DNA of 64,000 nucleotides from Coprinopsis marcescibilis (GCA_004369085.1 ML210169.1:124001-188000), one strand, 5' to 3'. Counted from the stretch's first letter, positions 23,420-34,890 are shown. Numbers and translations: made by a program. The notes: generated by a model from the sequence alone, not told the origin.

Positions 23420-25333
23420 ATGTCGTGAGTCTTGGTTTTTCGTCGTTTATGTTCCGTCCTCACCCAATGTGCCAATAGATTTCGGATCGGCAGCTACTGG
23501 CAGCTCACAATCCTCATATCCTGCTGGCTACCCCTCGTGAGAGTAGCACGGGCACTTGACGTTAATGTCACAGTGGACGATACTCATCCCTCAATCTTCT
23601 ACCTCCCTGCCGATGCTTGGCAATCAGCCTGCACCTCGTGTCAAGGCTCCGTTAGCACTTCGGACCTTGCGCAGAACTCGTCGTACCACATCGTCCGGGA
23701 TTCATCGCAGCCCAGGAGTGGGTCATCTCGGAGATCAGATGTCTTGGAGAGAGCAGAGGGCAGTCGTTTGAGGAGACGTTGGAAGGGTTCAACCTTGCTC
23801 CATTCGGCTAAGGGGTTGGCGGATGTTCACGACACACAGGAGCAGGCGGACTCATTATCAGCAACAGACGACTACGACAATGACGACCAACACACAACGA
23901 CATTTGACTCGACTGGAGCATTGCGCACCCGTCCCTCCTTTTTATCAACGACGCATTCAAGAAACCTGCTTAAACGAGAAACCCACGACCAGAGAGACTC
24001 AATCTCACCGGAAGTCACACTCAAGTTCGATTTTACAGGTATGATGTACCCAGGGTTGTGGAGCCGAATCTACGCTAATACCCGTCGTCCATAAGGCTCT
24101 GCTATATTTCTATTCGGAATCAACCCACCTTCATCGGAAGAGGCCCCCAGCGACCAGCCATCATTACGGCCCATATTTAAGATCGACGGGTCCTCGTATC
24201 AAGGACAGCCGACTCGAGAACAGAGCTCGAGCACCGACCGTCCAGATTCCGTCGTAACGCTCTTCGCCCAGACAAACCTTCAAGAAGGACCACACGAGCT
24301 CACCATCACACTACACGCCGATTCGGGATTCATCTTTGACTACCTGATATACACGCAAGACAGGAATCCTCAAGTTCTCTTTGCTGAATCCCAATCCGCA
24401 GATGCTTCGCCATCCGGATCAGCCTCCGTGCCCAGTCCGACCACCGAGTGAGTAATTATCAGCGCATCCCTGCCTCTACCCGCTCCCATTGGTCGCTCCA
24501 AATATCCGCGGAATGTGTTCAGCTGACATATATTTCCGCTTCCCCCCTCTACCGTATTTAGCCAAGACAAGAAGCGTAATGTCACCACTTTCGCTGCGGC
24601 CGTTGGAGGCAGCGTTGGGGTTCTAGCCATCCTCTCAGCGGGTCTAGCAATCAGCATCATGCGACGACGATACCTTGCAGCCAAGCGCGAGCGCGAAGAC
24701 CTCGAAAACAACCCCCATGACCCAGAACGCATCAGGCAGCAGCAGATGGCAATGGCGGGTCCCGATACTTTCATCCCGAGATTCTTCCCTGGAACCGAAA
24801 TCATCCCTCCGGACAGTCCCCCAACTTACAACGACACCGTCAGCACGCCCCCGCTTCCAAATCACATTATGTACCCATATCTGCACGCCATCCACACTCC
24901 GTATCTACACCACCCGCACAATCGTGGAATGTCTTCGCCTTCCGAGCTGTCCTACGCGGATATTCCACCAGACACGCCGCCACTTAACCAAGAACTAGAA
25001 CTTCCACAACCGCCAGGTGACCATGACGTCATGCCTCCAGGCATTCACTCCTCCGCACCCCCTCCGACGTTCGACGATACGATGCGGATGCCGCCGACGC
25101 CGGAGCGGTCAACATTTCTCGGCGCATCCTTGAGTCGACGAGTGGGAAACGAACCCCCGCAAACCCGCTCTGACAACGATCTGAGCCGCATGGGTGTGGC
25201 CCCTATGGATCCAAATTCAGGGACAGAGATTGCAATGGCGGTGGAACCGGCCCATTTGCTTCATATTCCTGCTGCATCAATATCCAGATCTCATAGCGCA
25301 TCTCCTGATCACCACAACTACCACAACAGGTAG
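23420..25333 (+). CDS. Single-pass membrane protein with large ectodomain
   Basis: Unknown agaricomycete type I membrane protein. A two-codon first exon (ATG TC at 23420) is spliced to a signal sequence (WQLTILISCWLPLV). The ectodomain begins DVNVTVDDTHPSIFYLP, ends its first block with LKFDFTG, and continues SAIFLFGINPPSSEEAP and VVTLFAQTNLQEGPHELTI to DYLIYTQ. This resembles the beta-sandwich ectodomains found in many such fungal proteins. A membrane helix AAVGGSVGVLAILSAGLAI (about 24590-24655) is followed by basic MRRRYLAAKRER. The cytoplasmic tail is long and proline-rich (PPDSPPTYNDTV). Introns separate FTG from SAIF and PTT from QDKK. The architecture is shared with the gene at 54925-56561. 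Function is not known; a wall-sensing or adhesion role would be speculation. Confidence 0.72.
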
Positions 25334-25461
25334 CGTTGGGCTCATTTGGGCATCTTGACCTGCTGATTATAGGTGCGTCTTATCTTTATCACTACTTAAT
25401 GCGTTTTGTTGACATGCCTTTGGACTAGGACACCGCGACGGCTACTAATTTATCTGATATA

Positions 25462-25767
25462 TTAAGGCGCTGTTGCTCCGGCCAAAATTACTGCCATCAG
25501 AACTTGGAAGTTGGAACCCTTTGGAATTGGGACAAACGATGGTGCGTTCGTCGGGATTTGCCCACGGGAACTATCCTTCTCCCACTTCCCATTCCATTCA
25601 GAACGAACGTTTTCTACGATCGCAGGGTCGAATTTAGTGGTGTATAATGAGCTTTGTAGATTCTGATGGATAAATTCATGGTATTCCTCCGACTTACTAG
25701 TAACGTTTTCTTCTCCCCATTCTGTATCACCAACTCTTTGCAATCCAGCATTTTCTTTCATCGTCAT
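25462..25767 (-). CDS. Small hypothetical protein (101 residues)
   Basis: A single open frame from an ATG at 25767 to a stop at 25462. It is fairly charged, with stretches such as GDTEWGEENVTSKSEEYHEF and SEWNGKWEKDSSRGQIPTNA and a hydrophobic end (VLMAVILAGATAP). Composition looks coding, but I recognise no domain. Only about 130 bases separate it from the end of the preceding convergent gene. It could be a real small gene or the last exon of a larger decayed one. Confidence 0.3.
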   Translation of the reverse strand: MTMKENAGLQRVGDTEWGEENVTSKSEEYHEFIHQNLQSSLYTTKFDPAIVENVRSEWNGKWEKDSSRGQIPTNAPSFVPIPKGSNFQVLMAVILAGATAP

Positions 25768-26702
25768 CTATATTCCCAACAATGCATGTATATAATCATC
25801 TATGTACAATAGGCCACTTAGCATTTACAAAACTAACTCATGTGTCGAATTTTCTCTCGACCCAACGGACTACTTGTGGGAATTCGCACCGTCCATCCGC
25901 TCCGCATAAATCAATAGCCTGTGTACTCATAAGCAAAGTTCTTGAAAACCCTTGGCCAGGCCAGGCGTCTTCCGACTGAAGACTGACGGACTTGGTGACA
26001 CTATTCCGAGCGACAAGGCAGAAGTCAAGAAGCGCAGAAGGCAGCCACTTGAGAGGTTCTATAATCACAGTTGCCCCCTGGAATTCGTAAGGCCTGACTG
26101 TCGCGAGCGTCCTTTTGTCAAGCGAAGAAGGCACTGTCAGAAGCCTCAAGAAATCGAACGAAATTGATACTTGACCCACTCGTCCGAGCGCAACGCCGCT
26201 CGTAGCTGGCTTAGGAGATTCTAGTAGGCGTCGATAGGGTCGAGATTGCACCTCCTGTACCTCTGGGAGCCTCTGGACCTTCGAAAATAAGACTTCTTAG
26301 ATGTCGGGAGTGAAAGGTCGGCGAATTCAACAACTTCCTTTCTCCATGCGGGTCCATAAATGCTTGTGGTGGATCTCTCGAGCACTTCTTTGCTCGATTC
26401 CAGGAGAATGTAAGACTTTCCGTGCTTTATTCTGAAGTTTCTCGGGTCCGATGCGGTACTACATGGAAGACCAGGTAATAATAGTAAGGAAGACATCGTC
26501 GGGCGATGAACTTCAAGCGGAAAGTGCGGCTGTACATTGGTACCTGGTCCGGATCGCGCTAACATATACACGACATTACAATTGCGATTACATAGGACAT
26601 GCTCCAGACTAAACTCTGTCCTCGGACTTGACCCATGTTTATGCCACTGGATCTGCATCTACCAAGGGCTCAAAGCAGGTATGGGGCCAATATGTATATA
26701 CG
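25768..26702. other. Intergenic, weak minus-strand frame
   Basis: A minus-strand frame of 145 codons at 26221-26658 is the only notable feature. Its product matches nothing I know and has no evident splice partners. It may be a downstream part of the gene at 26703-27329. Confidence 0.35.
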
Positions 26703-27329
26703 TTAATTACCTTCAAACCCTAATAACAGCGACTCAGACACCTCCTCCTGAAATTGAGTTTCTTCCCACATACTCCTGGCGTTTTCAACCTCTTGCAGGA
26801 GTAGCTGGCGACCAGAGACGTCATTAATATCGCAGTCCCACCATTCGGTGGGAGCCAAGTCATTGAGGTACTCCCGATGGGGGACAATCGCAGGAGGAGT
26901 GTCGCAGTTTGTCGATTTGTCGTATTTGTACAGTGCTAATCGTGTTCCAAATACGCTTATTCCCGTAATGGCAGGGGTAAGTAGCGAGCTCTCGCGGATA
27001 TCGCGAAAAGCACTGCGTATTAGATTGTCGGACTGTCTGCGCTTCGATTCGAGTAGGAACCACTCTCGGGGGTTGATTTGGAGAAATAGGATTGGATAGT
27101 TAACAGATCCTTTGAGGTAGGTGATAACGAGGTTGACCACATCCTGTTGGTGCTGAACTGTGACCTCGAATGGCCCATCGAGGCCAAACAGGTGATAGAG
27201 GAGTCGGATATAAGCGCCAAAGTAGCTGTAGACGCTCAGTGAATGGTTGGAGGACTCCAGTTGACCGGCTGACTGAAATGATTGGAGAATGTACGAAGGC
27301 CAAGTATGGTCAATTTGAGCGGTGGGCAT
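26703..27329 (-). CDS. Hypothetical protein, possible nuclease-like fold
   Basis: An intronless 208-codon frame from an ATG at 27329 with strong protein character: VYSYFGAYIRLLYHLFGLDG, VQHQQDVVNLVITYLKG and NEWW-type aromatic residues near the end. The stretch NYPILFLQINPREWFLLESK has a strand-E-x-K arrangement (LLESK) reminiscent of PD-(D/E)XK nuclease-like proteins of unknown role that are common in agaric genomes. It is followed by FRDIRESSLLTPAITGIS. The nuclease reading is inference from one motif; the upstream acidic residue of a full site is not certain. No partner gene is evident. Confidence 0.45.
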   Translation of the reverse strand: MPTAQIDHTWPSYILQSFQSAGQLESSNHSLSVYSYFGAYIRLLYHLFGLDGPFEVTVQHQQDVVNLVITYLKGSVNYPILFLQINPREWFLLESKRRQSDNLIRSAFRDIRESSLLTPAITGISVFGTRLALYKYDKSTNCDTPPAIVPHREYLNDLAPTEWWDCDINDVSGRQLLLQEVENARSMWEETQFQEEVSESLLLGFEGN

Positions 27330-28383
27330 TTCTGTCTCTTTGAGTTCGAGCGAAGCTTCAAGGTAGAGGCGAAGTGCTTCAGATTTGCAATTCTTGCCAT
27401 GAAGCGTTGTCTTGCTATATCTTATTAGTATAGTTGATGATCAGATATCATACTCTAATCTTATCTGCTTGCGATTCTTCGGCATTTGCCGACATGTAGC
27501 GAAACACGAACTTTGTTCCCCTCTTCTTCCTCCTCTTCCTCTTCCTCTAGGCTCTTCCTTGACATGACGTCCATAACCCCTGCACGTAGATATGCAAACA
27601 GCTGTCCTATTTGACCGGCAGCCTAACCATCGCAAGGTTGCTTGACTTGAAGTTTATCCCCTTCTGCCAAGGCCGGCATAATTTGTTGTCAAAACCACGG
27701 ACCTGCCATCGATTTGTCTGTCGGACACGGCAATGCAGCGGAGAAATTAAACAAAGACATAGACAAGCCTCTCGTTGGCGCACATTCCTTTTAACCCACT
27801 TTGCAAAAGGTCGCTGGCTCAGAAGGTAAAAGTAAGTACGCAACAACAGTTATCACAAATTACGACTCACGAGCCGCGTTTGATGCAATTCCAGGTTCAT
27901 TGGAGACCCTTCGTGCCGCTCTCTCCTGCAGAAGGAGCTCACCCTCATCAAATAATAGACTACACTCAGGTCATTGTTTTGTTCTTTTCATGCGCTTTGA
28001 AACTTGACTCGAACGCATATTTAGTTGAAAAAACACATGGCTTTGACTTCACAATGATACTGGCAGCAGATACTACACTGTCCTCCGTGGCTTAGCTTAC
28101 GGCGGGCCTTTGAACCCACAACCCCTGTTAAATATGCAAGAAAGGTGTTAGATTCGATCGCTCGCACACGATAGGACATTGTGGGCGACGAGCGTTCGAT
28201 TCGGGGAACGGCGTTTCACGCTCCAGGTTGTCCAAGTGGTATATTTCCACAGCCCTGTGGTCGCCGCCCAAGGTGTTATCGGCAAACTTTTTTGAAAGAA
28301 ATATCATATATACACGCCCATGCAAGCCCGCAGTGCCCACCGCCCACCGCTTACCCAGCTTCCTGAGCTGGTCTCAATCTATC
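27330..28383. other. Intergenic upstream of polytopic protein gene
   Basis: About 1.05 kb. A CT-rich microsatellite-like tract lies at about 27515-27550. Frames around 27775-28095 are not convincing. The part nearest 28384 should contain the promoter of the downstream membrane protein. Confidence 0.4.
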
Positions 28384-30615
28384 ATGGCTTACCTCTATGC
28401 AAATATCACCACCCCCTGGAGCGAGACAGACGAATCCATAAAAAAAGCTTGGAAGAAGGTCTTTTGTGCAAATGTACCGGAAGAGTCGCCCAACTGTCCT
28501 TTTGGCCCGTGTCCAAATCCGGATGTCACAGGGATAGGTTCTCAAATTTCAAGTAAGTACATGATTTAGCTAGAGCCCTTGTATGTGACTCTGACGAGGA
28601 TATCTCACACAGTATACATCACGACAGTGGTGTTTGGTGAGCGCCTTATTAACTACCTCATTTTGATTCTAATACCCCATCCCAAGCGATATCCGTCCTT
28701 TATATTCCATCGATGCAACGCCCCATGGTGTACGCACATCTCAGCGTCATCTACTCCCTCATGATTGCTGCCTTGGTCTGCCTCCTCAGAACCGAGCTTA
28801 CAGCAAACGATGGTGTCTTTGTCCTCATCTGTGTGGCCTCTCCTTCCACCCTTTACCTTTGGTTCCTCTCCGTTCTCTCATTCTGGAAGCCGCAGGTATT
28901 TCCCATCGAAAAGGAAAACAAACGCAAATCGAAAGAAGTCCACATTCTGAGGATCCTGTCTTTGCTCAGCCTGTGCTTTGAAATTGCGCTCATTTGCTTG
29001 ATCTTCAACCCTACGGACAAGGTCAAGGTCTCTCAGCCAGACTGCACTGAAGGGTACGCTACCTCCCAATGGTACAACTTGGCGTGGATCTTGCCACTTG
29101 CAATCCAATCTGTTGCGAGTGTTCTGTACTTTCTGTTCGCGATGCTGATTTGTTGGTTGTGGGTGCGCCGGCAAGGATACGAAGTCCCTCCTCCGTAACC
29201 TACCCCTTGCCTCTCCGAGCATTCTAGCTACTAATACTTATGGTTTCACAGATGTCGTTTAACGACATCCGACGAATCAGAAGACAAAGTTTACACCAGG
29301 ACATTCCGGATTGACCTGATAACTTGGACAGAGCGCATCTTGCTGGAGCAGTACCCCAACCTTATGAGCCAAACGCTCGTTGTCTGCCTACTGTCCATCC
29401 TTCAGATACTCGTCCTCCCGTCTCTCTTCTTTCCCAATGCTCCATCACCGGAGAACATCCTGTCGTTTGTTCTCTTGGCATTCGGGTGTTTCTGGGAACG
29501 ACCTCGAGAAGGGGCCAATCCGACGCTAACATACGCTCTTCGTGGCCTGTGAGCTCAGAACACTTCAAGCCCACTCTACTCATTGCTTACCGGACTGTTT
29601 AGAGGGGTTTTGGTCGTAGCAGGGGTGGGTGTACTTCACACCGCCATCCCCTTTAGCCCTTCAATCCCAGATGTTGTTCTCCTATTTCTTGCCTGCACCG
29701 TTGCGGTGTGGTCGTATCGCAATTTCTCCATCAGAAATCTCAAGGCATTCCTACCCGTAGTCATGTAAGTGCCAGCATCCTATTCATTCCAAGACACATC
29801 TGACGTTTGACCTTGATAGTACTACATTTGTGCTAGGGTCGATCGTAGTAAACCTCTTCATGTTTATTGCTGGGTCTCCAAGCGCATTCAGCGGCCCAGC
29901 AGGCTGGGTGGACGCATTGGACGAGGATGCTACTCCTCAGGAGAAAGCGTTGGCTGAAGCTTATGAGGCCGCCGCCAAGTTCAGCCCTATGATGGTCACG
30001 CTGTGTACTGTGCCGGTTTGGTTCGTGCTCTGGTCGACAGCAGCGTTTTGGCCTTGGAGGACGTTCCTATCATTCCGCGAGTTTCTGTAAGTGTTTCGTT
30101 CCCGACGGTCCGAATACATGATCACTGACAGCTCCAAGACACGGACTATTTGCAAGGGCACACATCCTTAAATTCTGCGCCATCATCCTTCTCCCTCACA
30201 TCCTCTGGATTCAATCATGCGTCCTAACAAACCCATCAGACGCGGCAGAAGACATGAATTTTGGCCAGGTATAGTCCAACTTGACCTGACCTAATGGAAA
30301 ATGCATAACCAGATGTCTATGTAGATATTCTCTCTTATCGTGTCTGTTCTCACACTCATCTCGCTCATCGACGAAGCTATCCAAGTTGAGCGCCCCGTCT
30401 GGATTGCAGTCATGCTTTCAAAACCTATTCCAGAGACGAGTGACCTAGAGAGTCTAATGGCAATGAAGCCTGGGAACTTTGGATTTGGCGCGGAGGCTTC
30501 CGTTGCCCCGAGGACGAGAGCGCGGGATATGCGACCGGCAATGCAATTTAAAGAGACACTGCTTAGATACCAAACTGAAGTCACGCCCGAAAAGCAGGCT
30601 GAAATCCAGAGCTAA
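28384..30615 (+). CDS. Polytopic membrane protein of unknown family
   Basis: About nine exons give a protein of roughly 600 residues with many hydrophobic helices. It starts MAYLYANITTPWSETDES and has a cysteine-containing lumenal segment (EESPNCPFGPCPNPDVTG). Splicing through short exons gives IYITTVVFAISVLYIPS, then helices in MVYAHLSVIYSLMIAALVCL, IALICLIFNP, FLFAMLICWLWV, LVVCLLSILQILVLPSLFF, VVLLFLACTVAVWSY, FVLGSIVVNLFMFIAG, MVTLCTVPVWFVLW and FCAIILLPHILWIQSC. A soluble tail ends KQAEIQS. Every join keeps one open frame, so the gene looks intact. I cannot place it in a known transporter or receptor family. It is convergent with the P450 downstream. Confidence 0.68.
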
Positions 30616-31207
30616 TAATTTGCTTTGTTCAATGTTGATCGGCTGGCCCTCATACGTTTATGTCGTAGCTTTTCTTACATTTCAATATATGGGACTTCTA
30701 TTGTGTCCCCGGCTATTGAATGAAATGGCTTTATGAAGAGCATGTCTGAAAATATATACAGAGGGCGATGCTGAAACCGGTGTTCAAAGAACACACCTTT
30801 CTCCAGCCACCACTCTCCGTGGGCCTGTAAGCAATGATAATTAACGGACATCCTGTACCGTGTTAGAGGATGGGAACACCACGTTATAAGTAGTTAGAAA
30901 CTTTGTTTCAAAACCCAACGGCTTTGGCATCGAATTATGCGCGTTGACGTTGATAGCTCCGAACGCCTTGGCAGGGGCGGGACTCCGCGGGAGCACCCGG
31001 ACTCCCCGAAGGTGGGGAACAGTGGGGAACCAGTACAGACCAGTACAGCAGTGTGATATTGTGAATTCGATGCAATGGGTATACGCTGTGATTAGATCCC
31101 TATGAATACCCCATATCTACCCGCGTTTGGTGAATACCAAGGGAATGTGGACAGGGCTGTACGCAACTGGTGTCAGTCGAAGTGGACGCATCAGAAAGCC
31201 TCGCGAC
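30616..31207. other. Convergent intergenic region
   Basis: About 590 bases between the 3' ends of the polytopic protein and the P450. A G-rich direct-repeat-like patch (GTGGGGAACAGTGGGGAACC, then CAGTACAGACCAGTACAGCAG) lies at about 31010-31050. No gene is seen. Confidence 0.45.
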
Positions 31208-33562
31208 CTACGTCAAGGTGATGCTATATTTGGTCTGAAGAACGCGCTTCTTTTTCTGTTCGAAAGTCTCGCCTGCAAACTTGGGGTCGTCCTTAATCGA
31301 TATCTTGTACTTGGATACGATCATGGTGAGGATTGCGATTCCCTCCGTTTCAAAGAACCTTTTGAACGTCAGGATCTAAGCTCAGGTCTATCGCGTATTC
31401 TTCACTTACTTTCGACCCAAGCAAGCACGCGCACCAGAGCTGAAGGGCAGGAAGGCGTCCCGAGGCCAATTTGGATCCAAAAATCGGTCAGGGTTGAATG
31501 CGTGAGGGTCTTTCCAGTATTTCGCTGCATATGAAGGTGAGTCAGTTTCAAGATGGCTTCCAATAAATGTCCCACTGACGATTATAGTGCATCGCTGCTA
31601 CGGCGAGAGTGCACGCGCTTCCTTTCTCGATGGGAACGTTGACCGTGTTTCCTTCAGAATCCGTCGTTGCGAGGATCGTGTCTTCGGCACTGAACTTGGG
31701 AATGCCGGGAACCTATGAAAATGGTGAGCACATAGGCACAGGAAAAACGACATACGGACTGGAGGGAAGAGGCGCAAGGTCTCGTTGAAGACGCTAAATG
31801 TTTAGATTGATTAGAAAAAGGAACTCTTTCGTCGCTTGAAAAGTTACATACGCCATGCAACGAGTGAGAAGAGGCATCTGGCTGTATGTCTACTGCAGAA
31901 TTAGTGTTTTCGTCAGTTAAACCCGTCTGTACACGTACAGGAAGCTCATCGTCTGCGAGGATTGACTGGATATCAATGAATAACCTGTCTTGCTCGTCCT
32001 GGTACAGAGCAAGAAGGGCGAAGGTAAACGCCAAGGTATGAGCTGTGGTCTATTGGGAAGTACGTCAACACCATTCGTAGCAGACAAACCCTAATGCTCG
32101 GCGTACCTCGTGCCCAGCAAGAAGAAATATGAAGATATTGCCTGTTGCAGATTGCATGGCAGTGAGAAGCGGTCTACTGTCAAATGAATCGAAACATGCC
32201 CATCAACTCATCCTCAGTCATGACTTGGCCACCGTCTTCTGAAATGTTGGAGTCCACGAGGGCGCTGAGTAGGTCGTGCCGTTCAACCTTCTCCGATTTA
32301 ATGCGTTCCTCGATCATCTCCTTCATGTAGAGCTAAAGTATCACAGGGCTTTGTTAGCTGGGAACCGTGGCCGACTGGCATCCAAATATGCATACCTCTA
32401 ACTCATCGAATGCGCAACGAATTCGGTCCAACCGCTTGCTGAATCTATAGACCCAATTTGGCACGAGTAGCTTTATTCTCGTGTGATTTGATACCATATG
32501 CAACGCCCCTTTGAATGTGTGAGTAAATCCCTGGGGAGCGAGAGCGTCTTCTTTCCATGAGACTCTCTTTCCAAAACCTGGTCAACCTCTCCTTTACCCC
32601 TGCCAGACAACTTTGAATAGGAAACAGCATACCTGCAGTTCCAATGACGAGAAGTGCGATCTACACCTCTGATAAGTACAATTTAGCGAACTTGAATCGA
32701 ACGCTTACCGGAAGCGTGACATCAACAGCGTGGTCCACAGAAACACTATCTTTGTCTCCCCAAACATCGCTGAATAGTTCGCTGACGATGCGCACCGTCT
32801 CGTCCCAGACTAACCTATTGTTGCGCTAAAGAATACAGAGTAAGAACGATACATAATTCTTAGCTTAAGAGAGAAAAGGACGTCACTCACATCTGAGAAC
32901 GCTGGAGCAGAAATCTTGCGGAACATCTTCCATTTATCCCCTTCAGTACTTATAATATTCTCCCCGTATACGTTCAGAAGACGATAGGCAGCCACGGGCT
33001 TGGGAAATCGCGCACGAGAGGTCGTAATGTGCTGAATGACGTGTTGAATGGACGGTCATTAATGTAAACGGAAACGGAAGCACCTTGATCGCCACCGGGT
33101 CAGCAACTCGAATTGAAATGGGTTGTGGTCCCACAAAAGAGAACTATGTAAAACGCGGTGAGCTACAGTGCGAGGGAGAGCCTGCAGCTAATACTCACAG
33201 TAGCCATAATATCCTGCCCAGCCTTCGCAAAAGCTAGGGCGAACTATCAGGAATTCCGAGTGTCTATTACTGCCACCCATGCATTACACTCACGCTTATG
33301 CTTTGCCTCGAACTCGACATTATGTCCGGCAAAGATCCAGGGAATACGGGGCAAAAAGACATTGATTATGTTCCCATATCCCACAAAGTAGTATGTGGCT
33401 GGGGTCTTTCTAAAGGGCTGGGACGTCAGATGAGCTCAAGAGAGACGATTTCACTGTCGGTTCTCACCCCGCGCATTTGCGTTTCTGTACCAGATTGATA
33501 ACCCTCTTACCGAAGTACCCAATGATAATTGAGGCAACCCCCAGCCAAAGATTAGACACCAT
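31208..33562 (-). CDS. Cytochrome P450 monooxygenase
   Basis: Membrane-anchored haem monooxygenase, probably ER-bound and dependent on cytochrome P450 reductase; substrate unknown. Many short exons run from MVSNLWLGVASIIIGYF (start 33562) to SITLT (stop 31208). Diagnostic motifs are all present: NVYGENIISTEGDKWKMFRK with the C-helix WxxxR, the I-helix AGHE|TTAHTLAFTF with the codon run split by an intron, the K-helix ETLR in VFNETLRLFPPV, the PERF region as FNPDRFLDP, and the haem loop FSSGARACLG with its cysteine ligand. The catalytic gene appears intact. An inverted-repeat element abuts the start codon on the upstream side, which may have replaced the native promoter. A damaged partial copy lies 0.7 kb upstream. 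Confidence 0.87.
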
Positions 33563-33567
33563 GGCAG

Positions 33568-34149
33568 CTATGGTGCAGAGCACTTAGTCACCGCTACTTC
33601 TGAACAAGAAGATTGGAGGCGTGGGAATGGGTCAATTTCTTATCCCTCTAACAGAAATGAAGGAATTAGCTAAAGGAACATTTCTGTAAGAGGGTTTGTC
33701 GATAGTATCAAAATTGAGCAAGTAAAAAAATTGACCTCCGCCGATTTAGCCATCAGATGAAAATAGCCTTATCTAATCTATAGATAAGCCATATATGGCA
33801 ATGTACAGCCCCTATCTGCTCCTCAGAAAGCTTCGCAAACCAAACTCAGAGACATTTACTGCATAGCAATAACCTCTTAGACCTTCTCGGATGCTGATTA
33901 GAAGTTCAGACACCATTTCCGCCTTCATATTTTTGCTGTAGGCCACCGCTGTTCTCGGAAGCGGCTCTTCACCAGACCACAGAACGATAAATGACGTTGA
34001 TTTCGCATCGGAATATGAAGAAATGCACGTAAAATCCGTTGTGGGATATGCAAAAAATGCCAAAAAAACTAATCCAAAATTCGTTTTTTTTCGCCAACCG
34101 ATTTGGCCACTGTGCCAAGTTAGCGGTGACTAAGCGCTCTGCACCATAG
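33568..34149. mobile_element. Inverted-repeat (MITE-like) element at the P450 start
   Basis: Bases 33568-33596 and 34121-34149 are inverted copies of one another, 28 of 29 matching (CTATGGTGCAGAGC, A or G, CTTAGTCACCGCTA). The ends read TA-TGGTGC...GCACCA-TA, consistent with a TA target duplication. The 582-base interior holds only a short open frame. The structure fits a non-autonomous DNA transposon. Its inner end lies five bases from the P450 ATG. Confidence 0.65.
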
Positions 34150-34261
34150 GGACAGGGCTGGACTAATACATTATGCCGGCAACGTCTGGGCTGTGCATGT
34201 GAGCGCTGTTGCTGCGAAACTTTCTCCGGATCTGTATGTAATCGTTGCCGCCGCGGACTCA

Positions 34262-34605
34262 CATTAGTCCTGCCCAGCTTTTGTGAACTCTAGAGCGAGC
34301 GATAAGCACGTCAACAGCCTACTGTGGGAAGGTTGCACTTAGGCTGATGCTTTGCCTCGGACTCAACATTATGCCCCGAAGAAAGCCAGAGGATACAGGG
34401 TAAAAAGATGTTGACCATAATCCCATATCCCGCGAGGAAGTACGTGGCTGGGGTCTTTATAAAATGGGGGACGTCAAACGAGCTCAAACGGAACAAATGA
34501 ACTTATTCTCATCCCGCGCCTTTGCGTTTCTGCACTTGGCGGAACCTTCTATCCGAATTATGCGATGAGAACTGAGGCAACACCCAACCAAAGATTAGAC
34601 ACCAT
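34262..34605 (-). pseudogene. Truncated copy of the P450 5' region
   Basis: Duplicate of the first exons of the P450 at 31208-33562. MVSNLWLGVAS is retained from an ATG at 34605, but codon 16 is a TAA where the parent has TAC context, and the first splice donor (GGTAAG in the parent) has become GGATAG. The next exon is still readable as KTPATYFLAGYG and SGHNVESEAKH, against KTPATYYFVGYG and AGHNVEFEAKH in the parent. Similarity runs on to CCCAGCTTTTGTGAACTC near 34275 and then stops, so only the membrane-anchor end was kept. It cannot encode an enzyme. Confidence 0.78.
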
Positions 34606-34731
34606 AACAGCCTGCCTATGGAGTAGAGGGTATCTCAAAGGGTTTACCGTCAAAATTCGGCTTAGCAGTTGCATATTTAGGCGCCCCTTACTTATGGACG
34701 CCCTCTTGTTGTATATAGGTTAGGGCTTGGA

Positions 34732-34890
34732 TATGTTAGATACAAGGTAAACCTCAGATGTGAGAACACGTCTTATATACCTTGGGTATGTTAGATACAA
34801 GGTAACTACAATAAAATGTAAGTGATAGAATAACAAATAGGAACAATAGAGATTTACACCTCAGATGTGAGAACACGTCTGAGGTGCGAC
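34732..34890. repeat. Interleaved direct repeats and hairpin
   Basis: TATGTTAGATACAAGGTAA occurs at 34732-34750 and 34787-34805. ACCTCAGATGTGAGAACACG plus TCT occurs at 34751-34773 and 34858-34880. The second copy can fold as a stem, since CCTCAGATGTG pairs with CACGTCTGAGG around an AGAA loop. TGTTAG starts are common for long terminal repeats, so this could be a worn solo LTR or nested LTR remnant. No coding region accompanies it. Confidence 0.5.

Noticed and set aside
23432..24094. Long plus frame read straight through from 23432
   Set aside because: It begins inside an intron; the real start is the two-codon exon at 23420 spliced to the same frame.
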